Source: Sutcliffiella horikoshii (GTDB lineage: Bacteria > Bacillota > Bacilli > Bacillales > Bacillaceae_I). Taken from it: a DNA stretch of 64,000 nucleotides. The DNA is taken from positions 363,841-427,840 of the forward strand of contig NZ_VTEV01000003.1 of NCBI RefSeq assembly GCF_008180725.1, read 5' to 3'. A model generated the notes under the pieces. The model searched no databases, was not told the origin of the DNA, and saw only the letters and a list, made by a program, of their open reading frames with translations. A program made the position numbers and the translations under genes. Positions 54,821 through 64,000 of the stretch are shown here, piece after piece. Every line of letters begins with the position of its first letter. Within the stretch, counting starts at the first letter, position 1.

Positions 54821-55435
54821 CTACTTTTTATCGACAATTTCCGTAAAATGTTTTTCATATAGCTTTATCACTTGTTCCGCTTGCTTCTCTCTCATCGCCT
54901 CTAGTAACTCTTCCAAAACACCACTCTCTATCATATTATCCTTTGAGATAATCTGTGCATAACTATTGACAAGCGTCCAAATTCTTAGCATCAAACTGTT
55001 GTCTACTATCGTCACAATCCCTTTGAAAAGTTCTGTCCTAGATATGGGAGCTGAAAGCATTTCTCTCAGTTTCTCATGATCTTTTACGGAAGCTTTTTGC
55101 ATAAATAGCTGGATGCATGATTTTTCTATCTCCAGTTTGGTTTCTATTAAATCATTTTTGGTCTTATCCTGCTCCAAAATGAACGTACCTAATAGCTCTA
55201 CCAGGTGGTGTTCTTTGAAATCTTTAATAAATGTTCCTTCTCCACGTCTTGTCTCGATAAGGCCCAAGAGCTCCAGTGCCCGAAGTGCTTCTCGAACAGA
55301 AGACCGTCCGACATTTAATCTGTCGGACAGTTCACGCTCGGAAGGAATCTTGTCGCCTGCTTTCAAGCCGTCTGCTACAATGATGGCCCGAATTTTTTTG
55401 ACGATCTCTAGATACATTTTCGTAGGTGTTGTCAT
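54821..55435 (-). CDS. GntR/FadR family transcriptional regulator
   Basis: A 204-residue regulator. The GntR winged helix is at residues 10-75 with GDKIPSERELSDRLNVGRSS and VREALRALELLGLIETRRGE. The C-terminal all-helical part (LIETKLEIEKSC onward) resembles a shortened FCD domain. It starts three bases after the malic enzyme stop and lies upstream of accDA. The effector may be an organic acid or acyl-CoA, but this is inference from location. Confidence 0.85.
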   Translation of the reverse strand: MTTPTKMYLEIVKKIRAIIVADGLKAGDKIPSERELSDRLNVGRSSVREALRALELLGLIETRRGEGTFIKDFKEHHLVELLGTFILEQDKTKNDLIETKLEIEKSCIQLFMQKASVKDHEKLREMLSAPISRTELFKGIVTIVDNSLMLRIWTLVNSYAQIISKDNMIESGVLEELLEAMREKQAEQVIKLYEKHFTEIVDKK

Positions 55436-55438
55436 AGA

Positions 55439-56677
55439 CTATTCACTTTTTCCAATAATGGCGGTCCGTCTGGTTTTTTCTGCTACCTCTTCTGGATCCA
55501 CTTTAATACGGGCAACTCCTGTTTCCATTGCAGCTTTTGCGACAGCTGCTGCCACAGCAGGAGCTACACGTGGGTCAAAAGGAGCTGGAATGACATAATC
55601 ATCACTTAGCTCATCATCAGATACCAGGCTTGCAATGGCTTCGACTGCAGCTATTTTCATTTGTTCGTTAATATGAGTGGCCCTTACATCAAGCGCACCA
55701 CGGAATATTCCTGGAAAAGCCAAGACATTATTTACTTGGTTAGGGAAATCCGAACGTCCAGTCCCTACCACACTGGCACCTGCAAGCTTTGCTTCTGCCG
55801 GCATGATTTCCGGGTTTGGGTTGGCCATGGCAAAGATGATGGCATCCTTGTTCATGCTTTCAATCATCGCTTGTGTCAAAGCACCTTCAACAGACACCCC
55901 TATGAACACATCAGCGTTTTTCATAACATCAGCCAATGTCCCTTCCACTCTGCTACGGTTTGTATAGGTAGCCACTTCGGCTTTTACACTATTCATTCCA
56001 TAAGGGCGCCCCTCATAGATGGCACCTTTAGAATCACACATCGTAATATCCCTTACACCATATCGATATAATAATTTGATGATGGCAATTCCTGCTGCAC
56101 CTGCACCATTCGCCACCACTTTAATTTCTCCGATATTCTTTTTCACTAGCTTGAGGGCATTTACTAGGCCTGCGACCGTTACAATTGCTGTACCGTGTTG
56201 ATCGTCATGGAAAATAGGGATATTTGTTTCTTTCTTCAGACGCTCTTCCACAACGAAACAGTTTGGAGCAGCGATATCCTCAAGATTCACTCCTCCAAAA
56301 GTAGGCTCAAGAAGCTTCACCGTTTCCACAATTTTATCTACATCCGTCGTGTTCAAGCAAATCGGAAATGCATCCACTCCAGCAAAGCTTTTGAACAATA
56401 CCGCTTTTCCTTCCATTACCGGTAAAGCTGCTTCAGGACCGATGTTGCCTAGTCCCAATACTGCTGTCCCATCAGAAACGACAGCTACCATATTGCCCTT
56501 CATCGTATAATCATAGACTTTGTTTTTATCATCATAAATTGCTTTACACGGCTCAGCTACTCCAGGAGAATATGCCAGGCTTAAATCCTTAGCATTTCTT
56601 ACGGGAACTTTTGATTTTGACTCCAATTTCCCCTGGTGAATCTTGTGCATATGTAATGCTTCTTCTTTTAAAGACAT
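55439..56677 (-). CDS. Malic enzyme (YtsJ/MaeB-like)
   Basis: A 412-residue malate dehydrogenase (decarboxylating), yielding pyruvate and NAD(P)H. KDLSLAYSPGVAEPCKAI carries the catalytic Tyr, FHDDQHGTAIVTVAGLVNAL the metal site, and VVANGAGAAGIAIIKLL the nucleotide fold. It is most like the NADP-linked B. subtilis YtsJ. The ATG at 56677 follows AGGGGGG; the open frame extends twelve codons upstream. It heads a likely malic enzyme-gntR-accDA run, coupling NADPH supply with fatty-acid synthesis. Confidence 0.92.
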   Translation of the reverse strand: MSLKEEALHMHKIHQGKLESKSKVPVRNAKDLSLAYSPGVAEPCKAIYDDKNKVYDYTMKGNMVAVVSDGTAVLGLGNIGPEAALPVMEGKAVLFKSFAGVDAFPICLNTTDVDKIVETVKLLEPTFGGVNLEDIAAPNCFVVEERLKKETNIPIFHDDQHGTAIVTVAGLVNALKLVKKNIGEIKVVANGAGAAGIAIIKLLYRYGVRDITMCDSKGAIYEGRPYGMNSVKAEVATYTNRSRVEGTLADVMKNADVFIGVSVEGALTQAMIESMNKDAIIFAMANPNPEIMPAEAKLAGASVVGTGRSDFPNQVNNVLAFPGIFRGALDVRATHINEQMKIAAVEAIASLVSDDELSDDYVIPAPFDPRVAPAVAAAVAKAAMETGVARIKVDPEEVAEKTRRTAIIGKSE

Positions 56678-56777
56678 GATACATGTCCCCCCTGCTATTT
56701 TTGTCATCCTCATTACCTTTATTACAGTAGGATCTTGTGATGACTTCCATTTAATATATTTACCATTTCATTATACT

Positions 56778-56818
56778 AAAAAAAACAAGGAAAAGGTGGT
56801 CTGACCACCTCCTTGTTA
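56778..56818 (-). terminator. Terminator of dnaE
   Basis: AACAAGGAGGTGGTC AGACCACC TTTTCCTTGTTTTTTTT on the minus strand. Confidence 0.85.
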
Positions 56819-56836
56819 ACTATATCATAATATTAA

Positions 56837-59800
56837 TCATTGTAAAGATTTTTTAAACACTACATTCTCATCGCCAAGGATGGTTTTCAGCTTGAGCAAA
56901 CATTCTTCGGTAGGTGTTACATACAAGGACGGCTGAAGCTTTATCGTTTTTTTCGCTTGCGTATAATGGACATACACTGTTGATGGGCCATGATGCGTTT
57001 TTAGCACTTTTTGCAGATGTTGAAACACTTCTTGCTCATGTTTTTCTTCGTCAATTTGTAAAAAAAGATCACCAATTAAATGTGCATATTGTTCTATCAG
57101 TGTATCAATTTCGATGATATTTTTTATGATCAGCTGTACTTTCCCTTCCCGTTCTTCCAGATTTCCTTCTACCATTAACGTTTCCCCAGTTTTCAACAGA
57201 TGAGAAAATCGTTTATAAAGTTCAGGAAACGCTACAGCTTCTAAGTCACCCGATTGATCAGAAAGAGTAAGGAATGCCATGAGATCTCCCTTTTTCGTTC
57301 GAATAACCCGTTCATTTGATATGAAACTTCCGACTCTCACCTTTTTCGATGTTGTGGACGGAAGGTCAAGAATAAGGGACGCACCACCGAGCTGAAAGTA
57401 AGCTGCAAAAGGTTCTGTCGGATGTTTGGAAAGATAAAAGCCCAAGGCATCTTTCTCTAATTGCAATTGTTCCGTCAATTGTAACGGTTCCACCTTTACA
57501 TACTTCGGTTTAATATTGAATTCTTCTTCTAAGAAAAAGTCAATTTGATCGTCATCTGAAGGCATGACAAGTTCTGCATGTTGCATGGCTACATCCAAAG
57601 TTGCTAGAAGCGTAGCCCTGTCCTCCCCAAACTCGTCCATGCTCCCACCAAAGATCAGCATTTCGATCGTCTTCCGATTGATTTTGGAAGAAGCCCTGTT
57701 GCAAAAATCAAATAGATCACTAAAAGGCTTTTTTCTCCGCTCCTCTATTAGAGCTTTTATAGCCTGCACTCCCACTCCTTTAATCGTTAACAAACTGAAG
57801 CGTATACCTGCCTCTTCCACCTGAAATGCAATTCCACTTTTATTGATCGAGGGTGGAAGGACTTGTATGCCTTTCCGTTTTGTTTCCGTGATATATTGAG
57901 AGAGTTTCTGCTCACTTCCCATCACACTGGAAAGAAGTGTCGCCATGAAAATTTTTGGGTAGTTTGCCTTTAGGTAGGCAAGCTCATAAGATATCATACT
58001 GTAGGCAACAGCATGACTTCGGTTAAATCCATAGTCGGCAAATCGGACAATCAAATCATAGACATAGTTGGCAACCTTCTCCTCATAGCCTTTTTTCAGG
58101 CATCCATCCACAAAATGCGCTCTTTCTTTTGCCAAAACTTCTTTCTTTTTCTTTCCTACCGCTCTTCTTAACAAATCTGCTTCGCCTAAAGAGAATCCTG
58201 CCATTACGGCCGCGATTTGCATGATTTGCTCTTGATACACAATAACCCCAAACGTCTTCTCCAAAATAGGAATCAGGTCTGGATGCGGATATTCCACTTT
58301 TTTCAGTCCGTGCTTACGTTCAATAAACAAAGGAATTTGTTCCATTGGACCCGGCCGGTACAGGGCGTTAACCGCCACGATATCTTCTAGGTTTGAAGGC
58401 TTAAGCTTTGTTAGAACCTTTCTCATCCCAGGTGACTCTAGTTGAAAGATCCCGGACGTATCGCCTTCACTTAAAAGGCGGAAGGTTGCTGCATCATCAA
58501 GCGGGATTTCTTCCATGTGGTGATTTGTTTCTTTTTTCACTTGATAACGGATGCTTTGAATCATTGTTAAGTTTCTCAGTCCAAGAAAGTCCATCTTAAG
58601 CAACCCAAGCTCCTCAAGGGTTTCCATCGTGTATTGAGTGAGGTAAATGTCTTGTTGACCAGCTTGTATCGGAATTAATTCTGTTAGAGGCTTATGGGTA
58701 ATGACCACCCCTGCTGCATGTGTAGAAGAATGACGAGGTAGCCCCTCCATTTTCTGCGCTGTTTGAAAGGCACGCTTTCTTTCCTTTGTCTCGTTTATCG
58801 CTCTTTGCAATTTTTCATTCTCTTGATATGCCTCATCAAGCGTAATACCAGGCCTTGATGGGATCATCTTAGAAATCATCTCAAGTTCTTTCCCTGAAAG
58901 GTTTAAAACCTTAGCAACATCCCGCCATGCCGCCTTTGCAGCCAAAGTACCAAATGTGATGATTTGGGCAACATGGAGCTCTCCGTACTTTTCCGCCACA
59001 TAACGAATGACCTCATCACGCTTATTATCTTGAAAATCGATATCAATATCCGGCATGGTGATACGCTCAGGGTTAAGAAACCTTTCAAAAAGAAGATCAT
59101 GTGCAATCGGATCCACATCAGTGATGAAAAGGGAATAAGCGACCAATGAACCAGCAGCAGAACCACGGCCGGGTCCAGTCAAGATCCCTGCATTTCTGGC
59201 AAAATACATAAAGTCCCAAACAATTAAAAAGTAGTCACTGAACTTCATCCCTTTAATTACTTGAAGCTCATAGGACAGGCGAGCCTTATACTCTTCAGAC
59301 GGTTCCCCGATCCTTTTTTGAAGTCCTTCCCAGCAGGTCTTTTCTAAATAATCGTCTGCAGTCTCCCCCTCAGGAACCGGATAACTTGGGAGAGCGGCTT
59401 GCCCAAACTCCAGATCCACGTGACATTGGTTACTAATCTTCCAAGTATTCTCCAATGCATCCGGGATATCTTCAAATAACTGTGTCATTTCATTAGATGC
59501 CCGTAGATAATCTGGAGCCTCTTTAGGCAGGGATTCAAGCTTCGTGCCTTGTTTGATGCTGCGTAAACACTCGTAAACAAAGACATCCTCTTTGAAAAGA
59601 TAATGCACTTTGCTTAAGGCCACGATTGGCAACTCGCTATGTCTTTTCCGTGTAGCTTCTGAACGTTCATGTGCGAGAATGGAATTGCGATCAATCCCCA
59701 GATATACACAATCTTGCTCAAACATTTCAAGGTATTCTTCCGCAGTTTGCGCTTCTTTGTGCGCAAGTTCGGACTCGGAACCAGACAAAATTGCAATCAG

Positions 59801-60163
59801 TCCTTTGGTATAATGCTTCAACCATCTTTTCGGAACCCCTTGAGGCGATTTGGTCTGCACCACACTTGATAACTTCATTAGGTTCGTAAATCCCTGGTTA
59901 TTTTTCGCCAAAAGAATGACAGGATACCTTGACTCCTCGTCCTTCTCATCCGACAAGACAGAAAGCGTCAGACCAATAATCGGCTTAATGTTTGCGGCTT
60001 TACAAGTTTTATAAAAATCCACAGCCCCATACATCACATCTTCGTCTGTAAGCGTAAGGGACTTTAAACCAAGCTCATTGGCACGTTCAACAAGCTTAGA
60101 AAACCGGACAGAACTGTTCAAAAGACTATAACTGCTTTTTATATGTAAATGAACCACACTCAT
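56837..60163 (-). CDS. dnaE: DNA polymerase III alpha subunit DnaE
   Basis: A 1108-residue C-family polymerase lacking an internal proofreading domain. In Bacilli it extends RNA primers before handing over to PolC. The N-terminal PHP domain starts VHLHIKSSYSLLNSS. The catalytic aspartates lie in MPDIDIDFQD near residue 375, preceded by LTGPGRGSAAGSLVAY. A HhH region and an OB-fold (RVGSFISNERVIRTKKGDLM) close the protein. It is monocistronic between malic enzyme and the divergent ytrH. Confidence 0.97.
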   Translation of the reverse strand: MSVVHLHIKSSYSLLNSSVRFSKLVERANELGLKSLTLTDEDVMYGAVDFYKTCKAANIKPIIGLTLSVLSDEKDEESRYPVILLAKNNQGFTNLMKLSSVVQTKSPQGVPKRWLKHYTKGLIAILSGSESELAHKEAQTAEEYLEMFEQDCVYLGIDRNSILAHERSEATRKRHSELPIVALSKVHYLFKEDVFVYECLRSIKQGTKLESLPKEAPDYLRASNEMTQLFEDIPDALENTWKISNQCHVDLEFGQAALPSYPVPEGETADDYLEKTCWEGLQKRIGEPSEEYKARLSYELQVIKGMKFSDYFLIVWDFMYFARNAGILTGPGRGSAAGSLVAYSLFITDVDPIAHDLLFERFLNPERITMPDIDIDFQDNKRDEVIRYVAEKYGELHVAQIITFGTLAAKAAWRDVAKVLNLSGKELEMISKMIPSRPGITLDEAYQENEKLQRAINETKERKRAFQTAQKMEGLPRHSSTHAAGVVITHKPLTELIPIQAGQQDIYLTQYTMETLEELGLLKMDFLGLRNLTMIQSIRYQVKKETNHHMEEIPLDDAATFRLLSEGDTSGIFQLESPGMRKVLTKLKPSNLEDIVAVNALYRPGPMEQIPLFIERKHGLKKVEYPHPDLIPILEKTFGVIVYQEQIMQIAAVMAGFSLGEADLLRRAVGKKKKEVLAKERAHFVDGCLKKGYEEKVANYVYDLIVRFADYGFNRSHAVAYSMISYELAYLKANYPKIFMATLLSSVMGSEQKLSQYITETKRKGIQVLPPSINKSGIAFQVEEAGIRFSLLTIKGVGVQAIKALIEERRKKPFSDLFDFCNRASSKINRKTIEMLIFGGSMDEFGEDRATLLATLDVAMQHAELVMPSDDDQIDFFLEEEFNIKPKYVKVEPLQLTEQLQLEKDALGFYLSKHPTEPFAAYFQLGGASLILDLPSTTSKKVRVGSFISNERVIRTKKGDLMAFLTLSDQSGDLEAVAFPELYKRFSHLLKTGETLMVEGNLEEREGKVQLIIKNIIEIDTLIEQYAHLIGDLFLQIDEEKHEQEVFQHLQKVLKTHHGPSTVYVHYTQAKKTIKLQPSLYVTPTEECLLKLKTILGDENVVFKKSLQ

Positions 60164-60305
60164 TAATCATCACACCTTATTTAACGCTTCCATTTTATAT
60201 ATTCATTATAGGGTTTATACTGTTCCAAACACAATGAAGAAACTTCTCCATTAACATCACATACTTACAACTTCCTGTCCATATATATGAATAAGGACAG
60301 AAAGG

Positions 60306-60650
60306 ATGATGAAAATGGACGTAAAAGATCCATTCGTCGCTACCCTTATTTTCAGTTTTTTCATTGCAGTCGGGGTAATACTTGGAGGAGCAATCATCGG
60401 TGGAATTGCCGCATTTCTAGTAGGGGATCCACCCTTGACGAGAATGTGGAGCTTGGCCAAAAGTTTGAAGATATGGGCAATCGTAGCTGCAATCGGAGGT
60501 ACATTTGATACTTTTTATAATCTGGAAAAAGGATTGTTCAACGGCGAAACAAAATTCTTAGTAAAACAATTGCTATTAATTATCTCCGCAACCGGTGGCG
60601 CCCAAACCGGCGCACTCATTATCAGCTGGCTCACACAGGAGACTTTATAA
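60306..60650 (+). CDS. ytrH: Sporulation protein YtrH
   Basis: A 114-residue membrane protein with three hydrophobic stretches (about 11-37, 50-65 and 82-105). The segment IWAIVAAIGGTFDTFYNLEKG and GGAQTGALIISWLTQE are YtrH features. In B. subtilis ytrHI is transcribed in the mother cell under sigma-E and contributes to spore formation. TATATATTC and TATACTGT 20 bases apart (60195-60222) may be a sigma-E promoter, weakly. Three in-frame ATGs near 60306 make the exact start uncertain. Confidence 0.88.
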   Translation: MMKMDVKDPFVATLIFSFFIAVGVILGGAIIGGIAAFLVGDPPLTRMWSLAKSLKIWAIVAAIGGTFDTFYNLEKGLFNGETKFLVKQLLLIISATGGAQTGALIISWLTQETL

Positions 60651-60651
60651 C

Positions 60652-61152
60652 ATGAGGGTTCCTCCATATAACCGCGATCCCGGGTGGCAACGTTTTTTTT
60701 CCGGAGTGGTGTTGGGTGCAATCGTAGGCTGGCTGATATTCATGCTTATGTACGGCGTCACTTTGGAAAAGAATATCGGCGATCTCATTAAATATAAGGA
60801 AGAAGTGAGAAGCTACAAAAACAGAATTCATATTCTGACAGAGGACAATGATAAATTAAAAGAGGAAAAAGACCAATTAAAAATAGAAGATTTTAAAATA
60901 TCCATCATTAATCATGAAAAGTACATGCTCAACTCGTTCAGCCGTTCCTCCATCATTGCAAGGATTACAGAGGATCTTAACGACCAGGTTTCTAAAGATG
61001 TCGCGAGCATTAAAGACAATCGTCAATTGCTTATAAAAGTCATTGAAAACAAAAGCTACACACTTGATGACAAACGATACTACTTCGAGGTCGACTTTCT
61101 TTATATAGACACGACGATTGAAATGGACTTGTTAATTGTGAAAATGGAATGA
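60652..61152 (+). CDS. ytrI: Sporulation membrane protein YtrI
   Basis: A 166-residue protein with one membrane helix (about 14-36), a coiled-coil region (KYKEEVRSYKNRIHILTEDN) and a C-terminal domain predicted outside the cytoplasm. It matches YtrI by position and layout. The ATG at 60652 lies one base after the ytrH stop, with AGGAGA upstream; the longer frame is an overlap artefact. It is coexpressed with ytrH. Confidence 0.88.
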   Translation: MRVPPYNRDPGWQRFFSGVVLGAIVGWLIFMLMYGVTLEKNIGDLIKYKEEVRSYKNRIHILTEDNDKLKEEKDQLKIEDFKISIINHEKYMLNSFSRSSIIARITEDLNDQVSKDVASIKDNRQLLIKVIENKSYTLDDKRYYFEVDFLYIDTTIEMDLLIVKME

Positions 61153-61154
61153 GG

Positions 61155-61198
61155 AGAGGAAGCGACTGCCTATTGTTGTAGCCACTTCCTCTTTTACT
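61155..61198 (+). terminator. Terminator of ytrHI
   Basis: AGAGGAAGCGACTGCC...AGCCACTTCCTCTTTTACTTT on the plus strand. Confidence 0.7.
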
Positions 61199-61201
61199 TT
61201 C

Positions 61202-62152
61202 CTACTCCCCTTGCAATTGTGCTCGGGAAGCTTCGATAAGGTCAGCGAGAACATGGTCCGCCTCTTCCCATTTATAGATAGATGCCCCTGACGCCAACGG
61301 ATGACCTCCACCGTTGTACTTCTTGGCAATTTCATTGACGATCGTCCCTTTCGAACGAAGCCTCACCCTGATCTGATCTGCTTCTTCAATAAAGAAAGCC
61401 CACGCCTTAATCCCTTCGATGTTACCAAGCATCCCAACCAATTGTGACGCCTCAGAAGGAAGAGCGTTATATCGTTGCAAAATATCAGGTGTAATCTTCA
61501 TCGAAGCAATCCCATTCTCATGCATGGAGAAATTCTCAAGCACAAATCCGCTAAGTTTGGCAATGTGCAACTTCGTTCGGTACAGCTCATCATAAAGCTC
61601 TGTCATAGAGAATCCGTAGCTCAATAGTTCACTCGCATATTGAAATGTCTTCGTATTGGTGCTTTGGAAAAGGAATCTCCCCGTATCTCCAATTATACCC
61701 GCGAATATAAGTCTTGCAGCTTCCTTTGTCATCACCCATCCCTGGTTTTTCCCGGCAAGATACAATTCGTATATCATTTCACTCGTCGAACTCGAATCCG
61801 TATCCACCCACATCAAATCCCCGTATCTGTCCTCATTCGGATGATGGTCTATCTTTATCCACTTAGCCGCCAACTTGTAGCGTTTATCACAGATACGATC
61901 CGTATTGGCCGTATCACAGACAATCACAAGCGCCCCATCGTAACTGGAGTCCGGGATCTCATCAAGCTTGCTCAAGAAATTTAACGACTCCTCCGCTTCT
62001 CCAACGCGATACACCTTTTTTTCCGGATAACTCTCCTTAATCAACTCAGCCAATCCACATTGCGACCCATACGCATCTGGGTCCGGCCTAACATGACGGT
62101 GAATAATGACCGTATCATGCGCCTTAATTTCATCGATAATCTGCTGCCTCAT
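61202..62152 (-). CDS. nrnA: Bifunctional oligoribonuclease/PAP phosphatase NrnA
   Basis: A 316-residue DHH/DHHA1 phosphoesterase that degrades nano-RNAs and dephosphorylates pAp. Motif I is HVRPDPDAYGSQCG near residue 20. Motif II is VIVCDTANTDR near 80, and the DHH core is KIDHHPNEDRYGD near 100. The C-terminal DHHA1 motif GGGHPLASGAS closes the protein. It is convergent with ytrHI and divergent from ytpI. Confidence 0.93.
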   Translation of the reverse strand: MRQQIIDEIKAHDTVIIHRHVRPDPDAYGSQCGLAELIKESYPEKKVYRVGEAEESLNFLSKLDEIPDSSYDGALVIVCDTANTDRICDKRYKLAAKWIKIDHHPNEDRYGDLMWVDTDSSSTSEMIYELYLAGKNQGWVMTKEAARLIFAGIIGDTGRFLFQSTNTKTFQYASELLSYGFSMTELYDELYRTKLHIAKLSGFVLENFSMHENGIASMKITPDILQRYNALPSEASQLVGMLGNIEGIKAWAFFIEEADQIRVRLRSKGTIVNEIAKKYNGGGHPLASGASIYKWEEADHVLADLIEASRAQLQGE

Positions 62153-62333
62153 CGTATGTAACCCTCTTTCACCTGTTTCTTTTCTTTTATTTAATCACAG
62201 TTTCCCTGGTTCTCAAAGAAATATCATTTTCGTGGAAAAGTAGAATTTTGTTCACGAACACGTTACAATATAGCTTGTATGCGTATGGTAAAATATTAAC
62301 TATCATGTTTGAATTATAAAGGAGTGTGTCCTT

Positions 62334-62666
62334 TTGGCTATTTTTGTTTTTCTCATTATCTTTTCATTAATGTTCTACTTAATGTATAAAGTAAAATACT
62401 TCCGCACCCAATTGCCAGCCGAAAAGAAATGGCTAAGTGCAAAATCCAGCATCGCTCTGGGAAGTTTCGTTTTCTTTTTTGGCGTTAATTCTCTCATTAA
62501 TCCACTATCCACGGTTGCCATCGTTGTCGGAATAATCTTGTTGGTTGTAGGATTAGGAAGCATCTGGGCGGGCTACAAAGCCTACCGTTTCTACCTGCCA
62601 TTTGCCATAGAAGAAGCAGAAGCAGTGAAGGAAGCAGAAATGAAAGAGAAGACAGTTACGGATTGA
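62334..62666 (+). CDS. ytpI: YtpI-like membrane protein
   Basis: A 110-residue protein with three membrane helices (about 2-17, 38-58 and 64-80). KSSIALGSFVFFFGVNSL and GYKAYRFYLPFAIEEAE match the YtpI family, of unknown function. The start is TTG with AAAGGAGTG upstream. It has its own terminator. Confidence 0.85.
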   Translation: MAIFVFLIIFSLMFYLMYKVKYFRTQLPAEKKWLSAKSSIALGSFVFFFGVNSLINPLSTVAIVVGIILLVVGLGSIWAGYKAYRFYLPFAIEEAEAVKEAEMKEKTVTD

Positions 62667-62678
62667 GGTTGAGTGGAG

Positions 62679-62708
62679 AGTCGTTCCTTTTTGGGGGCGG
62701 CTTTTTTG
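62679..62708 (+). terminator. Terminator of ytpI
   Basis: GTCGTTCC TTTTT GGGGGCGGC followed by six T. Confidence 0.75.
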
Positions 62709-62714
62709 TTTGAT

Positions 62715-63683
62715 TTATAATTTGAACTGAGTCAGTAGGTATTTGCGGCCTTTGTTGGTCCCCTGTACCGGGAGTTCCAAGGAATTTAAAAGATAGTTTG
62801 CTACACTTGGTGAAGGAAGCAGAAGGAAGTCTCTTATTATTCTGTTGGTTATCATATTACCAACTAGTAACTTATAATCCATGAGATTCTCTATATGAGC
62901 CGTTTTAGAATACAATCCGCAATTTCTACAAATCCAATTCCCTTGTTTTTGTAGCATAGGCAGGTATGCACAACCTGGACAAACAACTCCCTTTTTAAGT
63001 TCATGATATGGAATTCCATAGTACTTTAACAAAGAAAATTCATCTGGTGTATGCTTTTTAATAAGAACCTTTGCTATTTTTCTAAAGTTGGATTTGTCAA
63101 GTAATGGAGGGTATTTAAAATTATCAATAGTTTGTAGCTTATTTGGAAGGTTTGTATGAAAGGTGACTTTTTTCATTAACGATGGGGTCGCTTTAGTTAA
63201 GGTGGCATTCGAGTGAGTAAGAACTATTTGGCTAGCTATCGGTAAGGGTGGAAAATTATTTTTATCCAACCATAGAGAAAGTTGATATCTTTGCCGTTCA
63301 ACCTGAGACAACGGATCACCAAACTTTTCCTTCTCTTCCCCTCTATGCCTAATCAATTGATTTGTCGTCTCATCAAATTCCAAGGTACCAGAAATATACT
63401 TCGAGTCTAAAATTAGGCAATATGCTGGAGTTATCAATAGTGTATCCATTTGAAAGAATCGATTTAGGGGATCCTCTATACGAAGTCCGTGTAATAATTG
63501 GGAGTTTTTATTGGGAAGGAAAGTGAGGTAATAATCAAGTGCTTTTTCTCCGACAAATCCGTAATGCAATCTAGCGTGTTCCTTCTCTATTTGTTTATAT
63601 TGCGGGTGCTCGAGGGGAACTCTTCTCATTGCAGCTTCCAATGTTAATAGTCTTACTGACTTTTCTCGTGGTTTCTTTATCAT
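62715..63683 (-). CDS. NERD-domain protein with C-terminal zinc ribbon
   Basis: A 322-residue protein. The NERD (nuclease-related) domain spans about residues 40-150: GFVGEKALDYYLTFLP, QMDTLLITPAYCLILDSK (the D...E/D-x-K nuclease-like core, here D-S-K) and a following GDPLSQVERQRYQL. The C-terminus has a four-Cys ribbon CPGCAYLP...CRNCGLYS near residues 252-278. Such proteins are frequent in Bacilli and presumed to act on nucleic acids; no role is proven. No neighbour gives context within the window. Confidence 0.85.
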   Translation of the reverse strand: MIKKPREKSVRLLTLEAAMRRVPLEHPQYKQIEKEHARLHYGFVGEKALDYYLTFLPNKNSQLLHGLRIEDPLNRFFQMDTLLITPAYCLILDSKYISGTLEFDETTNQLIRHRGEEKEKFGDPLSQVERQRYQLSLWLDKNNFPPLPIASQIVLTHSNATLTKATPSLMKKVTFHTNLPNKLQTIDNFKYPPLLDKSNFRKIAKVLIKKHTPDEFSLLKYYGIPYHELKKGVVCPGCAYLPMLQKQGNWICRNCGLYSKTAHIENLMDYKLLVGNMITNRIIRDFLLLPSPSVANYLLNSLELPVQGTNKGRKYLLTQFKL

Positions 63684-63770
63684 TTCATCTCTCCTTAATA
63701 TGACCTGTAGGATATAATTCGATAAAGAGGCATAAAATCCTTCAAGAGTGTGGAATTTGCGGAGAGATAT

Positions 63771-63890
63771 TTGGGATATCGAGAAAAATCGGATTATATC
63801 AAGAATTCTAGGGATATATCAATAAATTTTGGGATATATCAATAAATTTCAACTTTTATCAAGAAAAAATACAATATATCAAGAAATCGA
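63771..63890. repeat. Degenerate array, six units with a 20-bp period
   Basis: Blocks starting every 20 bases from 63771 share the core TATATCAA-GAA; the best pair is GGGATATATCAATAAATTTT (63811) and GGGATATATCAATAAATTTC (63831). It lies upstream of the NERD gene. The flanks 63684-63770 and 63891-64000 show nothing else. Confidence 0.75.
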
Positions 63891-64000
63891 GAAGTTACGA
63901 CAAAATCCGCACCCCTCCCCCAGCCCCACCACCAAAAGCCCTTCAACACTTTAATCTTTGCCCTTGACCTTCGTTCTCCGCCAAACCACAAAAAAGCCCC

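Overview
The window reads as the chromosome of a spore-forming, low-GC Bacillaceae species. The gene order closely follows the region of the Bacillus subtilis chromosome running from yshE/mutS2 to dnaE/ytpI, and spore genes are present (sspI, ytxC, ytaF, ytvI, ytrH, ytrI). I cannot name the species; something near Sutcliffiella or alkaliphilic Bacillus is a guess. Almost every gene lies on the minus strand.

Layout. 0-7 kb: DUF350 gene, mutS2, polX, cvpA and zapA on minus, rnhC on plus, then a compact type I toxin-antitoxin locus (6.76-7.10 kb). 7-12 kb: pheST behind a T-box, and a TrmH-family methyltransferase. 12-17.5 kb: sspI, a 52-bp tandem repeat array, an M42 peptidase, a dUTPase, ysdB behind a sigma-W-type promoter, a TVP38 protein, ysdA, and infC-rpmI-rplT behind an L20 leader. 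17.9-25.5 kb: thrS with T-box, ytxC, a lipid kinase, dnaB, nrdR and speH; dnaI, normally next to dnaB, is not there. 25.8-32 kb: gapB with CcpN-type boxes, coaE, ytaF, mutM and polA. 32.3-34.3 kb: hflKC behind a perfect sigma-W-type promoter, then a second 52-bp array. 35-44 kb: phoPR, a MaoC-like dehydratase with a perfect cre site, mdh, icd, citZ, ytwI and ytvI. 44.4-48.1 kb: an accessory segment with a small membrane protein, a SUKH protein, a lipoprotein, a gene remnant, and an oxidoreductase plus Rrf2 regulator that share an operator. 48-64 kb: DUF1002, fxsA, pyk, pfkA, accDA, a GntR regulator, malic enzyme, dnaE, ytrHI, nrnA, ytpI, a NERD protein and a 20-bp-period array.

Central carbon metabolism dominates the middle: glycolysis (pfkA, pyk), the gluconeogenic gapB, the TCA branch (citZ-icd-mdh), malic enzyme and the carboxyltransferase of fatty-acid synthesis (accDA). 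DNA replication and repair is the second theme (mutS2, polX, rnhC, dnaB, mutM, polA, dnaE).

The non-coding part is unusually rich. A dispersed family of roughly 125-bp intergenic elements with covarying inverted ends recurs ten times, with three fragments, almost always just beyond a gene's 3' end. Two distant arrays share an exact 52-bp period and the same inverted-repeat core. Start codons were moved from the longest open frame where a ribosome binding site and family alignment from memory supported an inner start.
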